64,000 bases of DNA from Bacillus sp. ISL-45 (GTDB taxonomy: Bacteria; Bacillota; Bacilli; Bacillales; Cytobacillaceae): NCBI RefSeq assembly GCF_018613195.1, contig NZ_JAGGQQ010000003.1, forward strand, positions 140,735-204,734. The letters run 5' to 3'. Within the stretch, counting starts at the first letter, position 1; each line of letters opens with the position of its first letter. This document shows positions 18,995 through 28,800 of this stretch, in pieces. The notes beneath the pieces are model-generated. The model did no database searches, had not been told where the DNA came from, and saw nothing but the letters and a program-made list of their open reading frames with translations. The translations under genes and the position numbers were made by a program.

Positions 18995-20842
18995 TTAGTC
19001 TGCTATATTAATATTATAATCCCTGAACCAGATATGAATTTGTGCTAACTGAGCCAACAGCTGCGGACCGGTCATCAGTTGGCCGAACCATGGAACTTTG
19101 AAGGACGCGCCCTCGGTCTCAATCATTTTTTGCAGTGTGGCCCTGTCAAAGAATTCATGCAGCGCGCTGTTCGAATCGGCCATGAAATCTGAAAGCATTC
19201 CCTGAACAGCATGGGTATAGGCCGGATGGTGAGTCTTCGGATATGGACTCTTTTTCCGGTACAAAACTTCATCAGGCAATGTGCCCTCCAATGCTTTGCG
19301 CAGGATTCCTTTTTCCCTGTTGCCGTGCATCTTCATTTCCCATGGGATGTTCCAGACATATTCGACAAGGCGGTGGTCGGCGAAAGGCACCCTCACTTCG
19401 AGGCTCGCCCCCATGCTCATCCGGTCCTTGCGGTCTAAAAGTGTCGTCATGAACCAGATGATATTCAAATAGAATAATTGTCTCCGCTTGGCATCGCTAT
19501 GGTTCTCCCCATCAAGCACTGGAACCTCTGCAATTGTATCGTTGTATTTTGCCATCATATACTCTTCAAGACTCAACTTCTTCCGCCAGTGGTCCCTCAG
19601 CATGTTTTGACGCTCATTAATCGACCTCATCCAAGGGAACCCTGGTCTATTCAAATCTTCTTCTCTGTGGAACCATGGATAGCCGCCAAAGATCTCATCT
19701 GCACATTCACCTGAAAGTCCTACCGTAAAATCCTGTTTGATTTCACGGCAGAACCAGAGGAGCGAGGAATCGATGTCTGCCATTCCCGGCAGGTCCCGGA
19801 CATGAACAGCTTCTGTCAGAAAGTCTGCCAGATCATGCTGTGAAATAATACTGTTATGATGGACAGTGCCGTATGTTTCCGTCATTTTATTGATCCAAAA
19901 GGTATCTGCGTTTGGCTGGAATTCATTTTTCTTGAAATATTTGTCATTGCCTTCGTAATCGATAGAATACGTATGAAGGCTTCCTTTTCCCTCCGACTTG
20001 TAATAGTTAGCAGCAATGGCGGTAATTGCGCTTGAATCCAAGCCCCCTGAGAGGAAGGTGCACAGTGGCACATCTGAAACAAGCTGTCTGGTGACGGCAT
20101 CCGTAAATAAATCACGTACCTTTTCAGCTGTTTCTTCAAGGCTATCAGTGTGTTCCTCACTCTTCACGTTCCAATATCTCCAGATTTTCAGTCCATTTTT
20201 TGAAAAAATCAATCCATGGCCCGGCCGAAGCTCCTTCATGTTTTTAAAGATGCCTGCCCCGGGCGAACGGGATGGCCCAAGCCCAAACACCTCACAAAGT
20301 CCTTCCCTGCCTACCTCAGTCTTCACATCTGGATGCGCAAGCAGCGCCTTTTGTTCAGAAGCAAACATAAGACCAGATGCTGTTTCCAGGAAAAATAACG
20401 GCTTCACGCCAAGCCTGTCGCGGCCGATGAAGAGCTGTTCCTGCTGGTGATCCCATACAGCAAAGGCAAAAATCCCATTTAAATGTTCCAGGCAGTTTTC
20501 TTTCCATTCCATGAAAGAAGTAAGCAAAACCTCTGTATCAGAATGACCGCTAAAAGAATATCCTTTTAATAGCAGTGCTTTTCTGAGGTCTTCCGTATTA
20601 TAAAGTTCTCCGTTATAACAAATGGTATAACGGTTATCTCCTTGTGTTCTGGTCATTGGCTGTTTGCCGCCCTCAGGATCGACAACTACCAGCCTTTTAT
20701 GACCCAGCCCAGCATGCCCCGAAGTCCATATATTTGTATCGTCGGGACCTCTTTTACTTAAAGTTTCCGCCATCTTTGCCATGGTCTCACGTTCATGATC
20801 CAAATTTTTACGATAATCTACCCAGCCAGTTATTCCACACAT
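18995..20842 (-). CDS. asnO: Asparagine synthetase, glutamine-hydrolysing (AsnO/AsnB)
   Basis: A 615-residue class II amidotransferase making asparagine from aspartate, ATP and glutamine. After Met removal the N-terminal Cys2 (MCGITGW) is the glutaminase nucleophile; the N-terminal domain has RGPDDT and NGELYN, and the C-terminal synthetase has the PP-loop LSGGLDSSAI and SGECADEIFGGYPW. The longer reading frame would add 18 residues ahead of the catalytic Cys and block maturation, so the ATG at 20842 was chosen, with AAAGGA upstream. Position next to yisN matches B. subtilis asnO, which is linked to sporulation. Confidence 0.93.
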   Translation of the reverse strand: MCGITGWVDYRKNLDHERETMAKMAETLSKRGPDDTNIWTSGHAGLGHKRLVVVDPEGGKQPMTRTQGDNRYTICYNGELYNTEDLRKALLLKGYSFSGHSDTEVLLTSFMEWKENCLEHLNGIFAFAVWDHQQEQLFIGRDRLGVKPLFFLETASGLMFASEQKALLAHPDVKTEVGREGLCEVFGLGPSRSPGAGIFKNMKELRPGHGLIFSKNGLKIWRYWNVKSEEHTDSLEETAEKVRDLFTDAVTRQLVSDVPLCTFLSGGLDSSAITAIAANYYKSEGKGSLHTYSIDYEGNDKYFKKNEFQPNADTFWINKMTETYGTVHHNSIISQHDLADFLTEAVHVRDLPGMADIDSSLLWFCREIKQDFTVGLSGECADEIFGGYPWFHREEDLNRPGFPWMRSINERQNMLRDHWRKKLSLEEYMMAKYNDTIAEVPVLDGENHSDAKRRQLFYLNIIWFMTTLLDRKDRMSMGASLEVRVPFADHRLVEYVWNIPWEMKMHGNREKGILRKALEGTLPDEVLYRKKSPYPKTHHPAYTHAVQGMLSDFMADSNSALHEFFDRATLQKMIETEGASFKVPWFGQLMTGPQLLAQLAQIHIWFRDYNINIAD

Positions 20843-21023
20843 TTTTTCATCATTCCTTTCAGCGGAACTTTTTGATTGCATAAAGCACTTGACCATTGCT
20901 TAAGCATTACTCATCTTATGCAAATACATCTCAACTGGTTAATTGCCTATCTTTTAGAACATGTTATAAATTCGCCAAAATCTGTCTACAAAGAAGGTGA
21001 GCGATAATTAACGGAGGATCCAA

Positions 21024-21584
21024 ATGAATCGACAACAACGAAGCAATCTAATTGAGTTCCAGCCGCGCGCATTTAATGCCGGGACAGTAGAATATATTAA
21101 TTCACAATGGGTTTTCTTTGATGAAGAAACTGAAGAGGCTGCACTCATCGATGAATTCATCCATCAAGAGGTTGAAGTGCAGAGAAACCATAAATGGTGC
21201 AAAGGTTTTTTGCTGGATAACGGCAGCATTCAAACCGGCAACGAAAAAATCACTTTGCAGGATCAGGAAATGATCAGAATCAGGAAACAGCTGATCTATT
21301 CGTTCGAGCGTTTGCTTGATGAGCTAAATGATGAAGCGTTTGTCCAATTTATCAATACATTGAATTCGCTCAATTTTTCAATCTATGATTGCATCTATTG
21401 TTACAACCACCTGACCTTCCTTGATCACGAACAAGGGGTTTCAGGAGTCAATTTTTTGATTCTTGATAATGAAGAATACATCTGCAGTGTCCAGCACCAC
21501 TTTGATTACTTCGAAACACAAAATGACAGATTCGAATTGACTTTGAACAACGGGAAACGGACCGTTATCGAGAGAATTTCGTAA
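21024..21584 (+). CDS. yisN: Conserved Bacillus protein, YisN position (DUF2777-like)
   Basis: A 186-residue soluble protein with no signal peptide or membrane segment and no catalytic motif that I recognise. It contains a pair of cysteines and histidines in the stretch YDCIYCYNHLTFLD. Length and position between yisL and asnO match B. subtilis yisN, and I think it belongs to DUF2777, but that assignment is from memory. A good ribosome site (ACGGAGGATC) precedes the ATG. It is divergent from asnO and convergent with the PAS-GGDEF-EAL gene. Confidence 0.65.
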   Translation: MNRQQRSNLIEFQPRAFNAGTVEYINSQWVFFDEETEEAALIDEFIHQEVEVQRNHKWCKGFLLDNGSIQTGNEKITLQDQEMIRIRKQLIYSFERLLDELNDEAFVQFINTLNSLNFSIYDCIYCYNHLTFLDHEQGVSGVNFLILDNEEYICSVQHHFDYFETQNDRFELTLNNGKRTVIERIS

Positions 21585-21590
21585 AGAAAA

Positions 21591-21614
21591 GAGCCCGCAC
21601 AATTGTGCAGGCTC
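21591..21614. terminator. Bidirectional terminator between yisN and the GGDEF-EAL gene
   Basis: GAGCC / GGCTC closing GCACAATTGTGC, with T-runs on both outer sides, between two convergent genes. Confidence 0.8.
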
Positions 21615-21620
21615 TGATTT

Positions 21621-23660
21621 TTATCTTATCGTGTATTCCACTTTTTCCATTGTCCTGAATCCTTTTTCAAAGGCAGCAATGTCCAGGGGTTTCTCAATGT
21701 AATAGCCTTGTGCATAATGGCAGTCCATATCTCGCAAAAGATTCAGCTGTTCATGCGTTTCGACACCCTCGGCAACAATCTTCACGGAAAGTCCCTGTCC
21801 CATTGTAATAATTGCCTTGACGATTGCAATATCAGATGGGTCGTCATGGAGATTATTGATAAAAGATTGATCGATTTTTAGCGTATCGATCGGTAAATTT
21901 CGCAAATAACTTAACGAGGAATATCCGGTGCCGAAATCATCAATCGAAACCTTTACCCCCAGCTCCTGCAACGATTTCATAACCGAAATGCTGTAGACAA
22001 TATCTTTCAGCATGGCGCTCTCTGTGAGTTCCAGGGAAAGGTATCCTGGGGCAAGCTGCGAAACCTTCAGCGCTTCGATCACCTGACCTATAAAACCGTG
22101 CTGCTGGAACTGGTAAGCTGATACATTCACCGAGATTCCGAGATTGGGGAAGCCATTCTGCTGCCAGGCTTTTGTCTGGACACAGGCGGTTGTCAGCACC
22201 CACGCACCAATCTCCTCAATTAACCCTGTTTCCTCTGCGAGAGGAATGAACTGTGCCGGCGATACAAGGCCAAGATGCGGATGCTGCCAGCGGATGAGAG
22301 CTTCTGTGCAGGTAATCTCCCCAGACTTCAAGTCCATTAGCGGCTGGTAGCAGAGATAGAATTCATCTTTTTGAAGCGCTTTTCTTAAATAGCTTTCAAG
22401 CTCAAGCCGAACCATGGCCTGATCGTTCATTCCAGTTGAGAAGTAAGTAATCCTATTTCCGCCCTGGTTTTTTGAACGGTTCATCGCAATATCAGCATTC
22501 TTCAGCAGTCCATGTTCATCTAGACCATCTCCTGGAAAGGAACTGATGCCGATGCTCGCTGTGACGATGAACTCTTGATTTTGATAAGACATAGGCATTG
22601 AAATCAGATTTTGCAGTTCCCTGGCTATTCTTGTCGTCTGATCGATGCTGACATTCTCTGTCAGCATCAGGGTGAACTTATCACCGCTGAACCTGCCAAG
22701 ATAAGCTCCTGCCGGGAGTCGGTCCAGGATCCTTTCCGCCAGCTCCTTTAAGACAATATCACCAGCGTAATGTCCCAGACTGTCATTAATGATCTTGAAA
22801 CGGTCAATATCAATGACAAGTACGGCAAGCAGTTCTTTCTTATGCTTGGCGCGGTGGAGCATCTCTTCAAGCTGTTCGGTAAATCTCATTCTGTTCGGCA
22901 GCCCAGTATCCTGGTCGTAATAGGCGAGCTGAATGATCTTTTCCTCTGTTTTCTTCTGTTCCGTTATATTCCGCCCTATTCCATATGTTCCTACACAAGC
23001 CCCATTAACCGTAATGGGGATATTTTTGATTTGAAAGATCTGCGCTTCGCCGCTCTTGATTGGAATTTCTATTGTATAGGTTTGATCTTTCCCTTTGAGA
23101 GCCTGAATGAAATGCATTTTGGCACGGTGTACATCTTCCTTGTTGATAAAGTCGAGTGCGGACCTGCCGATAAGTTCATCTTCTGTATAGCCGAAGGTTT
23201 TCATGAATGCCTGATTGATACTTGTGAAATTTCCTGCCAGATCTGTTGAATAGACAAAATCTCCATTGTTGTCAAACAATGAACGATAGTATTGCTCGGA
23301 AACTTTGAGGCTTTCGTTAAGGTGAAGGATATCTTGCTGGGAGATTTCTACTAGATTGTTCAAGGTATTGATCGTGTACTGATCTTGAAGAATAGGATTG
23401 AGTTCATGTTTATCGAAAACAGTAATTGTGATGAAATACTTTTTTTCTTCCATGAAGCTGTTCCCAGCTTCACAGCTCAACACTGTTGAGGCGGGAAGCT
23501 GCTTTTTAAGCATCCGTTCCAGTTGCTGAAGCTTTTCTTTTTCACTTTGGCTGAAAAAGATCTGTACCAGCAGATTGCGGTGTTCTTTGAATGAATTGCC
23601 CTCTATAAAGCTATTAAGTTGTCGTTCATTTTCGTAAAAGCAGCTTTTTGTCGTAGCCAT
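21621..23660 (-). CDS. PAS-GGDEF-EAL protein (cyclic-di-GMP signalling, probable phosphodiesterase)
   Basis: About 679 residues. An N-terminal ~110-residue region of unknown role, a PAS domain (YYRSLFDNNGDFVYSTDLAG to the IGRNITEQKK linker), a GGDEF domain beginning DQDTGLPNRMRFTE, and a C-terminal EAL domain. The GGDEF signature is degenerate, SGDKF, so cyclase activity is doubtful. The EAL domain keeps EALIRWQHP, LELTES and IDDFGTGYSS, so cyclic-di-GMP hydrolysis is likely, with the GGDEF half perhaps binding GTP as a regulator. No membrane segment. The ATG at 23660 follows GGAGA; a TTG four codons upstream lacks a site. Confidence 0.87.
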   Translation of the reverse strand: MATTKSCFYENERQLNSFIEGNSFKEHRNLLVQIFFSQSEKEKLQQLERMLKKQLPASTVLSCEAGNSFMEEKKYFITITVFDKHELNPILQDQYTINTLNNLVEISQQDILHLNESLKVSEQYYRSLFDNNGDFVYSTDLAGNFTSINQAFMKTFGYTEDELIGRSALDFINKEDVHRAKMHFIQALKGKDQTYTIEIPIKSGEAQIFQIKNIPITVNGACVGTYGIGRNITEQKKTEEKIIQLAYYDQDTGLPNRMRFTEQLEEMLHRAKHKKELLAVLVIDIDRFKIINDSLGHYAGDIVLKELAERILDRLPAGAYLGRFSGDKFTLMLTENVSIDQTTRIARELQNLISMPMSYQNQEFIVTASIGISSFPGDGLDEHGLLKNADIAMNRSKNQGGNRITYFSTGMNDQAMVRLELESYLRKALQKDEFYLCYQPLMDLKSGEITCTEALIRWQHPHLGLVSPAQFIPLAEETGLIEEIGAWVLTTACVQTKAWQQNGFPNLGISVNVSAYQFQQHGFIGQVIEALKVSQLAPGYLSLELTESAMLKDIVYSISVMKSLQELGVKVSIDDFGTGYSSLSYLRNLPIDTLKIDQSFINNLHDDPSDIAIVKAIITMGQGLSVKIVAEGVETHEQLNLLRDMDCHYAQGYYIEKPLDIAAFEKGFRTMEKVEYTIR

Positions 23661-23784
23661 TGCATTCTCCAATTTTTATATTTCTCCAATAACCCTTATA
23701 ACTTAAATTATCATATTTCTTTGGGTTAAGATATGACAAAAAAAGAAAAAACTGCCTATGAAGACAGCTTTCTTTCGACAAATA

Positions 23785-24138
23785 TTAGAACATATCTGTT
23801 CCAAGCGGAAGTGAAAAACCTAAATACAGTACAAGCAGAACTGCGACAACAAATTGAACCCACAATACAGACGCTTTTTCGTTCTTTCTCGTACGGATCA
23901 ATATCATTTCCAGCATGGCGATGACCCACAGGCCTACTGCCGCTTTCAGCACATACATCAGGTTGATATTGATGCTGAACAGAAGCCAGAAACCAGTCAA
24001 CAGAATCAGCACGTAAAATAATCTAAGGACCATCTGGACAATTTTCGCGCCCTTTTCCTTACCGCTCTTATGTAGACCAAGTGCTACAAAGAATAAAACC
24101 AAAGCCAAAAACCAGGCTGTCATATGGGCATGGATCAT
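23785..24138 (-). CDS. yisL: YisL-family small membrane protein (DUF1516)
   Basis: A 117-residue protein with four hydrophobic segments and a His-containing N-terminus (MIHAHMTAW), matching the size and pattern of B. subtilis YisL (118 residues). Function unknown. It follows yisK on the same strand after 83 nt, as in B. subtilis, and may be co-transcribed with it. Confidence 0.85.
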   Translation of the reverse strand: MIHAHMTAWFLALVLFFVALGLHKSGKEKGAKIVQMVLRLFYVLILLTGFWLLFSININLMYVLKAAVGLWVIAMLEMILIRTRKNEKASVLWVQFVVAVLLVLYLGFSLPLGTDMF

Positions 24139-24221
24139 GTACCCGTCCTCCTAATAGTAAATTCTAAAATATCATATCATAACGGCGCCAAAAAAACTAA
24201 AATTAACCGGCCAGGCTTAAG

Positions 24222-25130
24222 TTAGCCCTCCACCTTGTTGCGTAATGTCCCAATTCCTTCAACAGTAATTTCAACGGTATCTCCTGCCTTCAGGAACCTT
24301 GGCGGCTTGAAGCCTTTGCCTACGCCTGCTGGTGTTCCGGTTGCAATAATATCCCCTGGCTCGAGTGTCATTCCCTGGGAGAGCACTGCAATGATTTCTT
24401 CTACCGGAAAAATGAAGTTTTCCGTATTGGAATCCTGTCTTGCTTCTCCATTTACGGTTGTCTTTATATCCAGATTATTTGGATTTGCGAGTGCTGATTT
24501 ATGGACAATCCATGGTCCCATCGGGCAGGTTGTATCAAGGCTTTTCCCGATGAAAAACTGCTTGTGCTTCGCCTGGAGGTCACGGGCTGTCACATCATTC
24601 ACGATTGTATAGCCAAACACGTAATCCAATGCCTCTTCCCTTTTAATCGCCTTGCCTTTCCTGCCAATGATGACTGCCAGCTCGCCTTCATAGTCCAATT
24701 GCTCTGTCAATTCGCTGTGCGCAAGGATATTCTGATCGTGGGCAATAACGGTGGTAGGTGCCTTTGTGAATACCATGACATGTTCAGGAATATCATCCTT
24801 GCTGCCCATTTCGATCGCATGCTCGGCGTAATTTTTGCCGACACAGAAAATATTCTTGGCCGGGCGTGGAATCGGCGCAAGCAGTTCCACCGATTCTAAC
24901 GGAAGGTATAGCTCGCTGTCGAGATTGTTCGCGCTTACCCATTGAATTGTTTTTTCCGCTTCCTGATAAAAAACTTCACCGTGTGTAATGGCTTCAATCA
25001 TGTTAGACGGGAGACTATTTTCACCACCCATTTTTTCATAGGCATCCAAAAGCGGCAGAACGCGACTGCCATCTGAATGAACGATTCCAATAAACTGACC
25101 AGATTCATTTTTATATGTAGCGAATTTCAT
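24222..25130 (-). CDS. yisK: YisK, fumarylacetoacetate hydrolase-fold protein
   Basis: A 302-residue FAH-superfamily enzyme. The catalytic/metal-binding region is clear: VMVFTKAPTTV, YEGELAVIIGRKGKAI with metal-binding glutamates, ARDLQAKHKQFFIGKS and TGTPAGVGKGFKPP. FAH enzymes cleave or decarboxylate beta-keto acids; B. subtilis YisK is reported to decarboxylate oxaloacetate and to be linked to the cell-shape protein Mbl. The ribosome site GGAGG lies in the end of the preceding gene, so the three genes 26840-24222 form one operon. Confidence 0.88.
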   Translation of the reverse strand: MKFATYKNESGQFIGIVHSDGSRVLPLLDAYEKMGGENSLPSNMIEAITHGEVFYQEAEKTIQWVSANNLDSELYLPLESVELLAPIPRPAKNIFCVGKNYAEHAIEMGSKDDIPEHVMVFTKAPTTVIAHDQNILAHSELTEQLDYEGELAVIIGRKGKAIKREEALDYVFGYTIVNDVTARDLQAKHKQFFIGKSLDTTCPMGPWIVHKSALANPNNLDIKTTVNGEARQDSNTENFIFPVEEIIAVLSQGMTLEPGDIIATGTPAGVGKGFKPPRFLKAGDTVEITVEGIGTLRNKVEG

Positions 25131-25131
25131 G

Positions 25132-25656
25132 TTAACGTCCTCCTTTAATAGACTGCTCTTCTATGAATTTGTTTGTTTCACGAGGATTTGTAAAATGGTA
25201 TATTTCTTTTCCCTGAAGCTTGAATTCTTCTAACTTGGCAATAATTCCAGGAGCTTTTTCACGCTTGTATTTTGCGACCCACTTGATAAAATCCCAATCA
25301 AGTCTCTCCGGGCAGCCTTCATTCATATCCGGCCTTGTCCTGCCATGGTACATGATTCTCCTTTTGAAAACTCCATACAGGCATCTTGGAGCAGAATAAT
25401 CAAGGAAGATGATGGTGTCAGCTGCTTGTGCCCGCATATCAATCGTGCTGCCGTAGTTGCCATCCATGATCCATGAATCTTTTTCAATCACTTGCTTGAT
25501 GAGTGTTTCCCACTCATTCTTTGCAGTCATTTCCCAGCCCGGTTTCCAGTACAATGCATCAAGATGATACACCTTTATGTTGCGTATTTCTCCCAGCTTC
25601 CGGGAAAGTGTCGATTTCCCTGCGCCTCCGCAGCCGATGATGATGACCTTCTCCAT
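25132..25656 (-). CDS. Small P-loop NTPase/kinase, FlaR (topology modulation)-like
   Basis: A 174-residue protein with a perfect Walker A (GCGGAGKST, residues about 8-16) at the N-terminus, then YHLDALYWKPGW, and basic RRIMYHGRTRPDMNEGCPERLDWDFIKWV as in the adenylate-kinase-like FlaR/topology-modulation family. The physiological substrate is unknown. Its ATG overlaps the stop of the DUF418 gene, and yisK follows after one base, so it is co-translated with both. Confidence 0.8.
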   Translation of the reverse strand: MEKVIIIGCGGAGKSTLSRKLGEIRNIKVYHLDALYWKPGWEMTAKNEWETLIKQVIEKDSWIMDGNYGSTIDMRAQAADTIIFLDYSAPRCLYGVFKRRIMYHGRTRPDMNEGCPERLDWDFIKWVAKYKREKAPGIIAKLEEFKLQGKEIYHFTNPRETNKFIEEQSIKGGR

Positions 25657-26840
25657 CAGGTTTCTCCTTTTTTAAAACGCTGCTTTTTCAAATAGGTGCC
25701 ACTCCGCCACAGCCATTCTACCGGCCCATAGTAAAACCTTTTGACCCACCAGCTGCTAAATGCCAATTGCATTATGTAAATGATCAGCGCCAGCATTGAT
25801 CCAGAGAAAATGGACAAATCCCCGTAGTACCCTAGTCCATAACTATAAAAAATCAGTGTCGAAACGATGGACTGGATCAGATAATTGCTGATGGAGAGCC
25901 TGCCGGCAGCCTCCATCGGGTAGAAGAACCTGTCAAATTGTTTTAGCTCAGAAACGAGCGCAATAATTAATGCATAAGCCATCGCGACCAATACACCGCC
26001 AAAAACATCCTGCAAATAATCCGTCATCATCGTTTTGCCAAACAGGTACGGAATTGCTTTTATCAACAGGCCAAGGGCTGCGAATGCAGCCGCAGCGACT
26101 GCAATCTTACCTCTTTTATTACGTACATTTTCAAACAATTTCAGCTTTGCCGCTCCAGCTCCTATCATGAACAAAGGAAGAATTGTGATCAAATATAAGA
26201 ACAACCCCACAAGGTTATTATTTTTATACCATTCAGTTATTCTATAATGTGTCACTTCCGTATAGCTGCCCGTTTGATAGATGGTTATCGACTGCTCTGC
26301 AGCTTGTGCGTCATACATCGAAAATCCCTCTCCGCCATCAACAACTGATGCTGCACCAAGCATCAACAACAGGAGGATGTTTGGAACTATGTATAAACCC
26401 AATCCGGCAATAAAAAGCCTCTTCGCACTCCACCCAATAAACAGAAGGAAAACAAAACCGCAGACTGCATAAGTTATGAGAATATCACCTGGCCAGATCA
26501 AGAATGCATGGATGATACCAATCAACAAAAGGATTGAAAGTCTTCTTAAAGCAAGAGGGTTAAAGCTTAACCCTTTTTCAAGCGTGCGTTCTCTTAAAAT
26601 AACCAGACCATATCCGAACAGCATCGAAAACAGCGGGTAAAAGCTGGCCTGGATAAATATATCAATGAACCGGTATGTAAATAAATTTTCGCTTCCACCC
26701 CACCATGTCTCTGGATCAATATAAAAATACGGCGAATGGAATGAAATCATATTTACGAGAAAAATACCCAATAATGAAAAGCCCCGCATCCGGTCAATTG
26801 AAATAACCCTATTTCCGGATACCTGTCCGTTAATCTCCAT
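25656..26840 (-). CDS. DUF418 / YeiB-like integral membrane protein
   Basis: A 394-residue protein with about ten transmembrane segments. The N-terminal RGFSLLGIFLVNM motif and the C-terminal SWWVKRFYYGPVEWLWRSGTY motif are typical of DUF418/DUF405 proteins (YeiB, YxaH), proposed transporters or acyltransferase relatives without established function. First gene of a three-gene operon with the P-loop protein and yisK. Confidence 0.85.
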   Translation of the reverse strand: MEINGQVSGNRVISIDRMRGFSLLGIFLVNMISFHSPYFYIDPETWWGGSENLFTYRFIDIFIQASFYPLFSMLFGYGLVILRERTLEKGLSFNPLALRRLSILLLIGIIHAFLIWPGDILITYAVCGFVFLLFIGWSAKRLFIAGLGLYIVPNILLLLMLGAASVVDGGEGFSMYDAQAAEQSITIYQTGSYTEVTHYRITEWYKNNNLVGLFLYLITILPLFMIGAGAAKLKLFENVRNKRGKIAVAAAAFAALGLLIKAIPYLFGKTMMTDYLQDVFGGVLVAMAYALIIALVSELKQFDRFFYPMEAAGRLSISNYLIQSIVSTLIFYSYGLGYYGDLSIFSGSMLALIIYIMQLAFSSWWVKRFYYGPVEWLWRSGTYLKKQRFKKGET

Positions 26841-26922
26841 TTTCCCCCTCTTTCCATCCTAATAGTTAACATCTAATCTATGTATATCACACAATAAAAC
26901 AACATGCCAAAGGTAACTGAAC

Positions 26923-27042
26923 AAAAAGCGCAAGCGCCTTGGTCAGCCCCGACAAGCGCTGGAGGGCCGACCGGTGAAGTCGTTCTTTGACTTCATTGGG
27001 CGGACCGAAGCGACTCGAGGGGCTAGGCGCTGGAGCTGGATT
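26923..27042 (+). repeat. Dispersed imperfect-palindrome repeat, copy A
   Basis: About 120 nt beginning AAAAAGCGCAAGCGCC and ending GGCGCTGGAGCTGGATT. Nested inverted arms are visible: AGCGCC with GGCGCT, AGCCCC with GGGGCT and a central GAAGTC with GACTTC. Full-length relatives lie at 40406-40523 and 43267-43383 and a composite one at 60561-60971. It lies between divergent promoters, not in a gene. Confidence 0.92.
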
Positions 27043-27174
27043 AAGAAAACACATGTAATATTTACAACTAAATTATTATATAAATTCCTACCAAACTAAA
27101 TGTGCAGAAGCACCCCCGCTGCAGCTGTACCAATCTCAAAGTGTATATAAATTCTTGTACTACAATAAAAAAAA

Positions 27175-27196
27175 GGATGCCAATAGCAAGGCATCC
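27175..27196 (-). terminator. Terminator of the acyl-CoA ligase gene
   Basis: GGATGCC / GGCATCC stem with an 8-nt loop 12 nt after the stop; a long T-run follows on the minus strand. Confidence 0.88.
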
Positions 27197-27207
27197 CCCC
27201 AGGCCTA

Positions 27208-28800
27208 TTAGTTTACAAATCTGCCAGTCTTTCCATTGCTTTCCCAATATTCGTTACGCAAATGAACTTTCTGGATTTTCCCGGAAGCCGTTTTCGGCAG
27301 TTCTTTTACAAAAGTCACTCCTGTAATCGCTTTGAAATGGGCTAGCTTTTCTCTGGAAAAAGCAATGAGTTCCTGTTCTGTGACTCGCTCATTTTCTCGC
27401 AGCACAATATAGGCATGCGGAGTCTCACCCCATTTTTCATGAGGAACGGCAATGACTGCCGCTTCAAGGACCGACGGATGATCATACAAGACACCCTCGA
27501 CTTCGATGGAGGAAATATTTTCGCCGCCACTGATGATAACATCTTTCTTGCGGTCGACGATATCAATGTTGCCGTATCCATCGACGGTTGCCATGTCCCC
27601 GGTATGAAGCCAGCCATTACGGATCGTTTCCATCGTCGCCTCTTCATTTTTCCAGTAGCCTTTCATGACTCCATTGCTTCGGGTTATAACTTCTCCAATT
27701 TCCCTGCCATCATGGGCAACTTCTTCCCCATGCTCATTCACGACTTTTACCTGGCTGCCAATCATGGATACGCCTGCTTTTGCTTTCATTCGGTATTGTT
27801 CATTCAAAGGCAGCTTCTTCAAATGCGACCTGATCGTTGAAATCGTGCTTAAGGGTGAGGATTCCGTCATCCCGTACACCTGGATGAACTCCCAGTCCAG
27901 TTCTTTTTCCACCCGGGTGACGAAAGCCGGTGGCGGTGCAGAACCAGCGATGACTACCCGTACCTGCTGTTCGATGGTCGGGACATTCTTTTCAAAATAC
28001 TGCAGCAGCGCATTCAACACAGTTGGAGCCATATGCATGACGCTGACTTTATGTTTTTCCAGCGCGTTGAAAATTGTCTCGGGCGTCGTTTTTCGCAGAC
28101 ATACTTGTGAAGCGCCGTTCGCTGTGTAATAAAATGGCGATCCCCAGCCATTGACATGGAACATTGGCAGGACATGCAGGAGGACATCCTCATCGCTGAC
28201 TCGTAAATGGTGCATCGTGCTCAGCGCGTGGAGATAATTATTCCGGTGAGTGAGCATGACTCCTTTTGGATTTCCGGTCGTACCGCTTGTATACAGGAGA
28301 CTGCAGACATCATTTTCTTTGATTTCTTCACGTTTAAAAGTTTCAGCAGATTGCTGTGAAAGCCATTCGTCATAATTGATTTCATCCAGGCTATTTTCCT
28401 TGTAATGGACAATAATATGCTGAACGCTTTCGAGCTGATCCTTGATTGGCTGGATCAAATGATATAAATCCTGGTCCACGAACAAAACCTTTGATTCACT
28501 GTGGTTAAGGATGAACAAATAATCATCAGGCTTCAGGCGGATGTTCAATGGGACCATGACTCCGCCCAGCTGGAATACACCATAAAAACCTTCAAGCATC
28601 TCAATCGAATTTGGTGCAAGATAGGCAATCCGGTCGCCTTTGCACACCCCCAGCTTTCTTAAACCATCGGAAAGCCTGTTCACCCTATTATTCAACTCAG
28701 AATATGTAAGTGCCCGATCTTCGGAAAAAATGGCTTTCGTATCGCCGTATAGTGACACCGCACGATCTAGAAACTGGTTCAAAAGCAATGGAACGTTCAT
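27208..28800 (-). CDS. Long-chain fatty-acid / acyl-CoA ligase (AMP-forming)
   Basis: A 530-residue ANL-superfamily enzyme that activates a carboxylic acid with ATP and joins it to CoA. Signature P-loop LLYTSGTTGNPKGVMLTH, the YGMTESSP motif, the GWLHTGDMATVDGYG hinge region, DRKKDVIISGGENISSIEVE and the C-terminal catalytic lysine in PKTASGKIQK are all present. Ribosome site GGAGG precedes the ATG. Monocistronic, between a repeat and gerP. Medium- or long-chain acids are likely substrates; chain length cannot be read. Confidence 0.9.
   Translation of the reverse strand: MNVPLLLNQFLDRAVSLYGDTKAIFSEDRALTYSELNNRVNRLSDGLRKLGVCKGDRIAYLAPNSIEMLEGFYGVFQLGGVMVPLNIRLKPDDYLFILNHSESKVLFVDQDLYHLIQPIKDQLESVQHIIVHYKENSLDEINYDEWLSQQSAETFKREEIKENDVCSLLYTSGTTGNPKGVMLTHRNNYLHALSTMHHLRVSDEDVLLHVLPMFHVNGWGSPFYYTANGASQVCLRKTTPETIFNALEKHKVSVMHMAPTVLNALLQYFEKNVPTIEQQVRVVIAGSAPPPAFVTRVEKELDWEFIQVYGMTESSPLSTISTIRSHLKKLPLNEQYRMKAKAGVSMIGSQVKVVNEHGEEVAHDGREIGEVITRSNGVMKGYWKNEEATMETIRNGWLHTGDMATVDGYGNIDIVDRKKDVIISGGENISSIEVEGVLYDHPSVLEAAVIAVPHEKWGETPHAYIVLRENERVTEQELIAFSREKLAHFKAITGVTFVKELPKTASGKIQKVHLRNEYWESNGKTGRFVN

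Noticed and set aside
20843..20896. Longer N-terminus of asnO
   Set aside because: It would bury the catalytic Cys2, which must be exposed by Met removal.
23733..23924. Plus-strand frame opposite the end of yisL
   Set aside because: It lies mostly antisense to yisL; the match is a shadow of that gene.
26923..27042. Riboswitch or tRNA-like element upstream of the DUF418 operon
   Set aside because: The same sequence occurs at three other unrelated loci, so it is a dispersed repeat, not a gene-specific leader.
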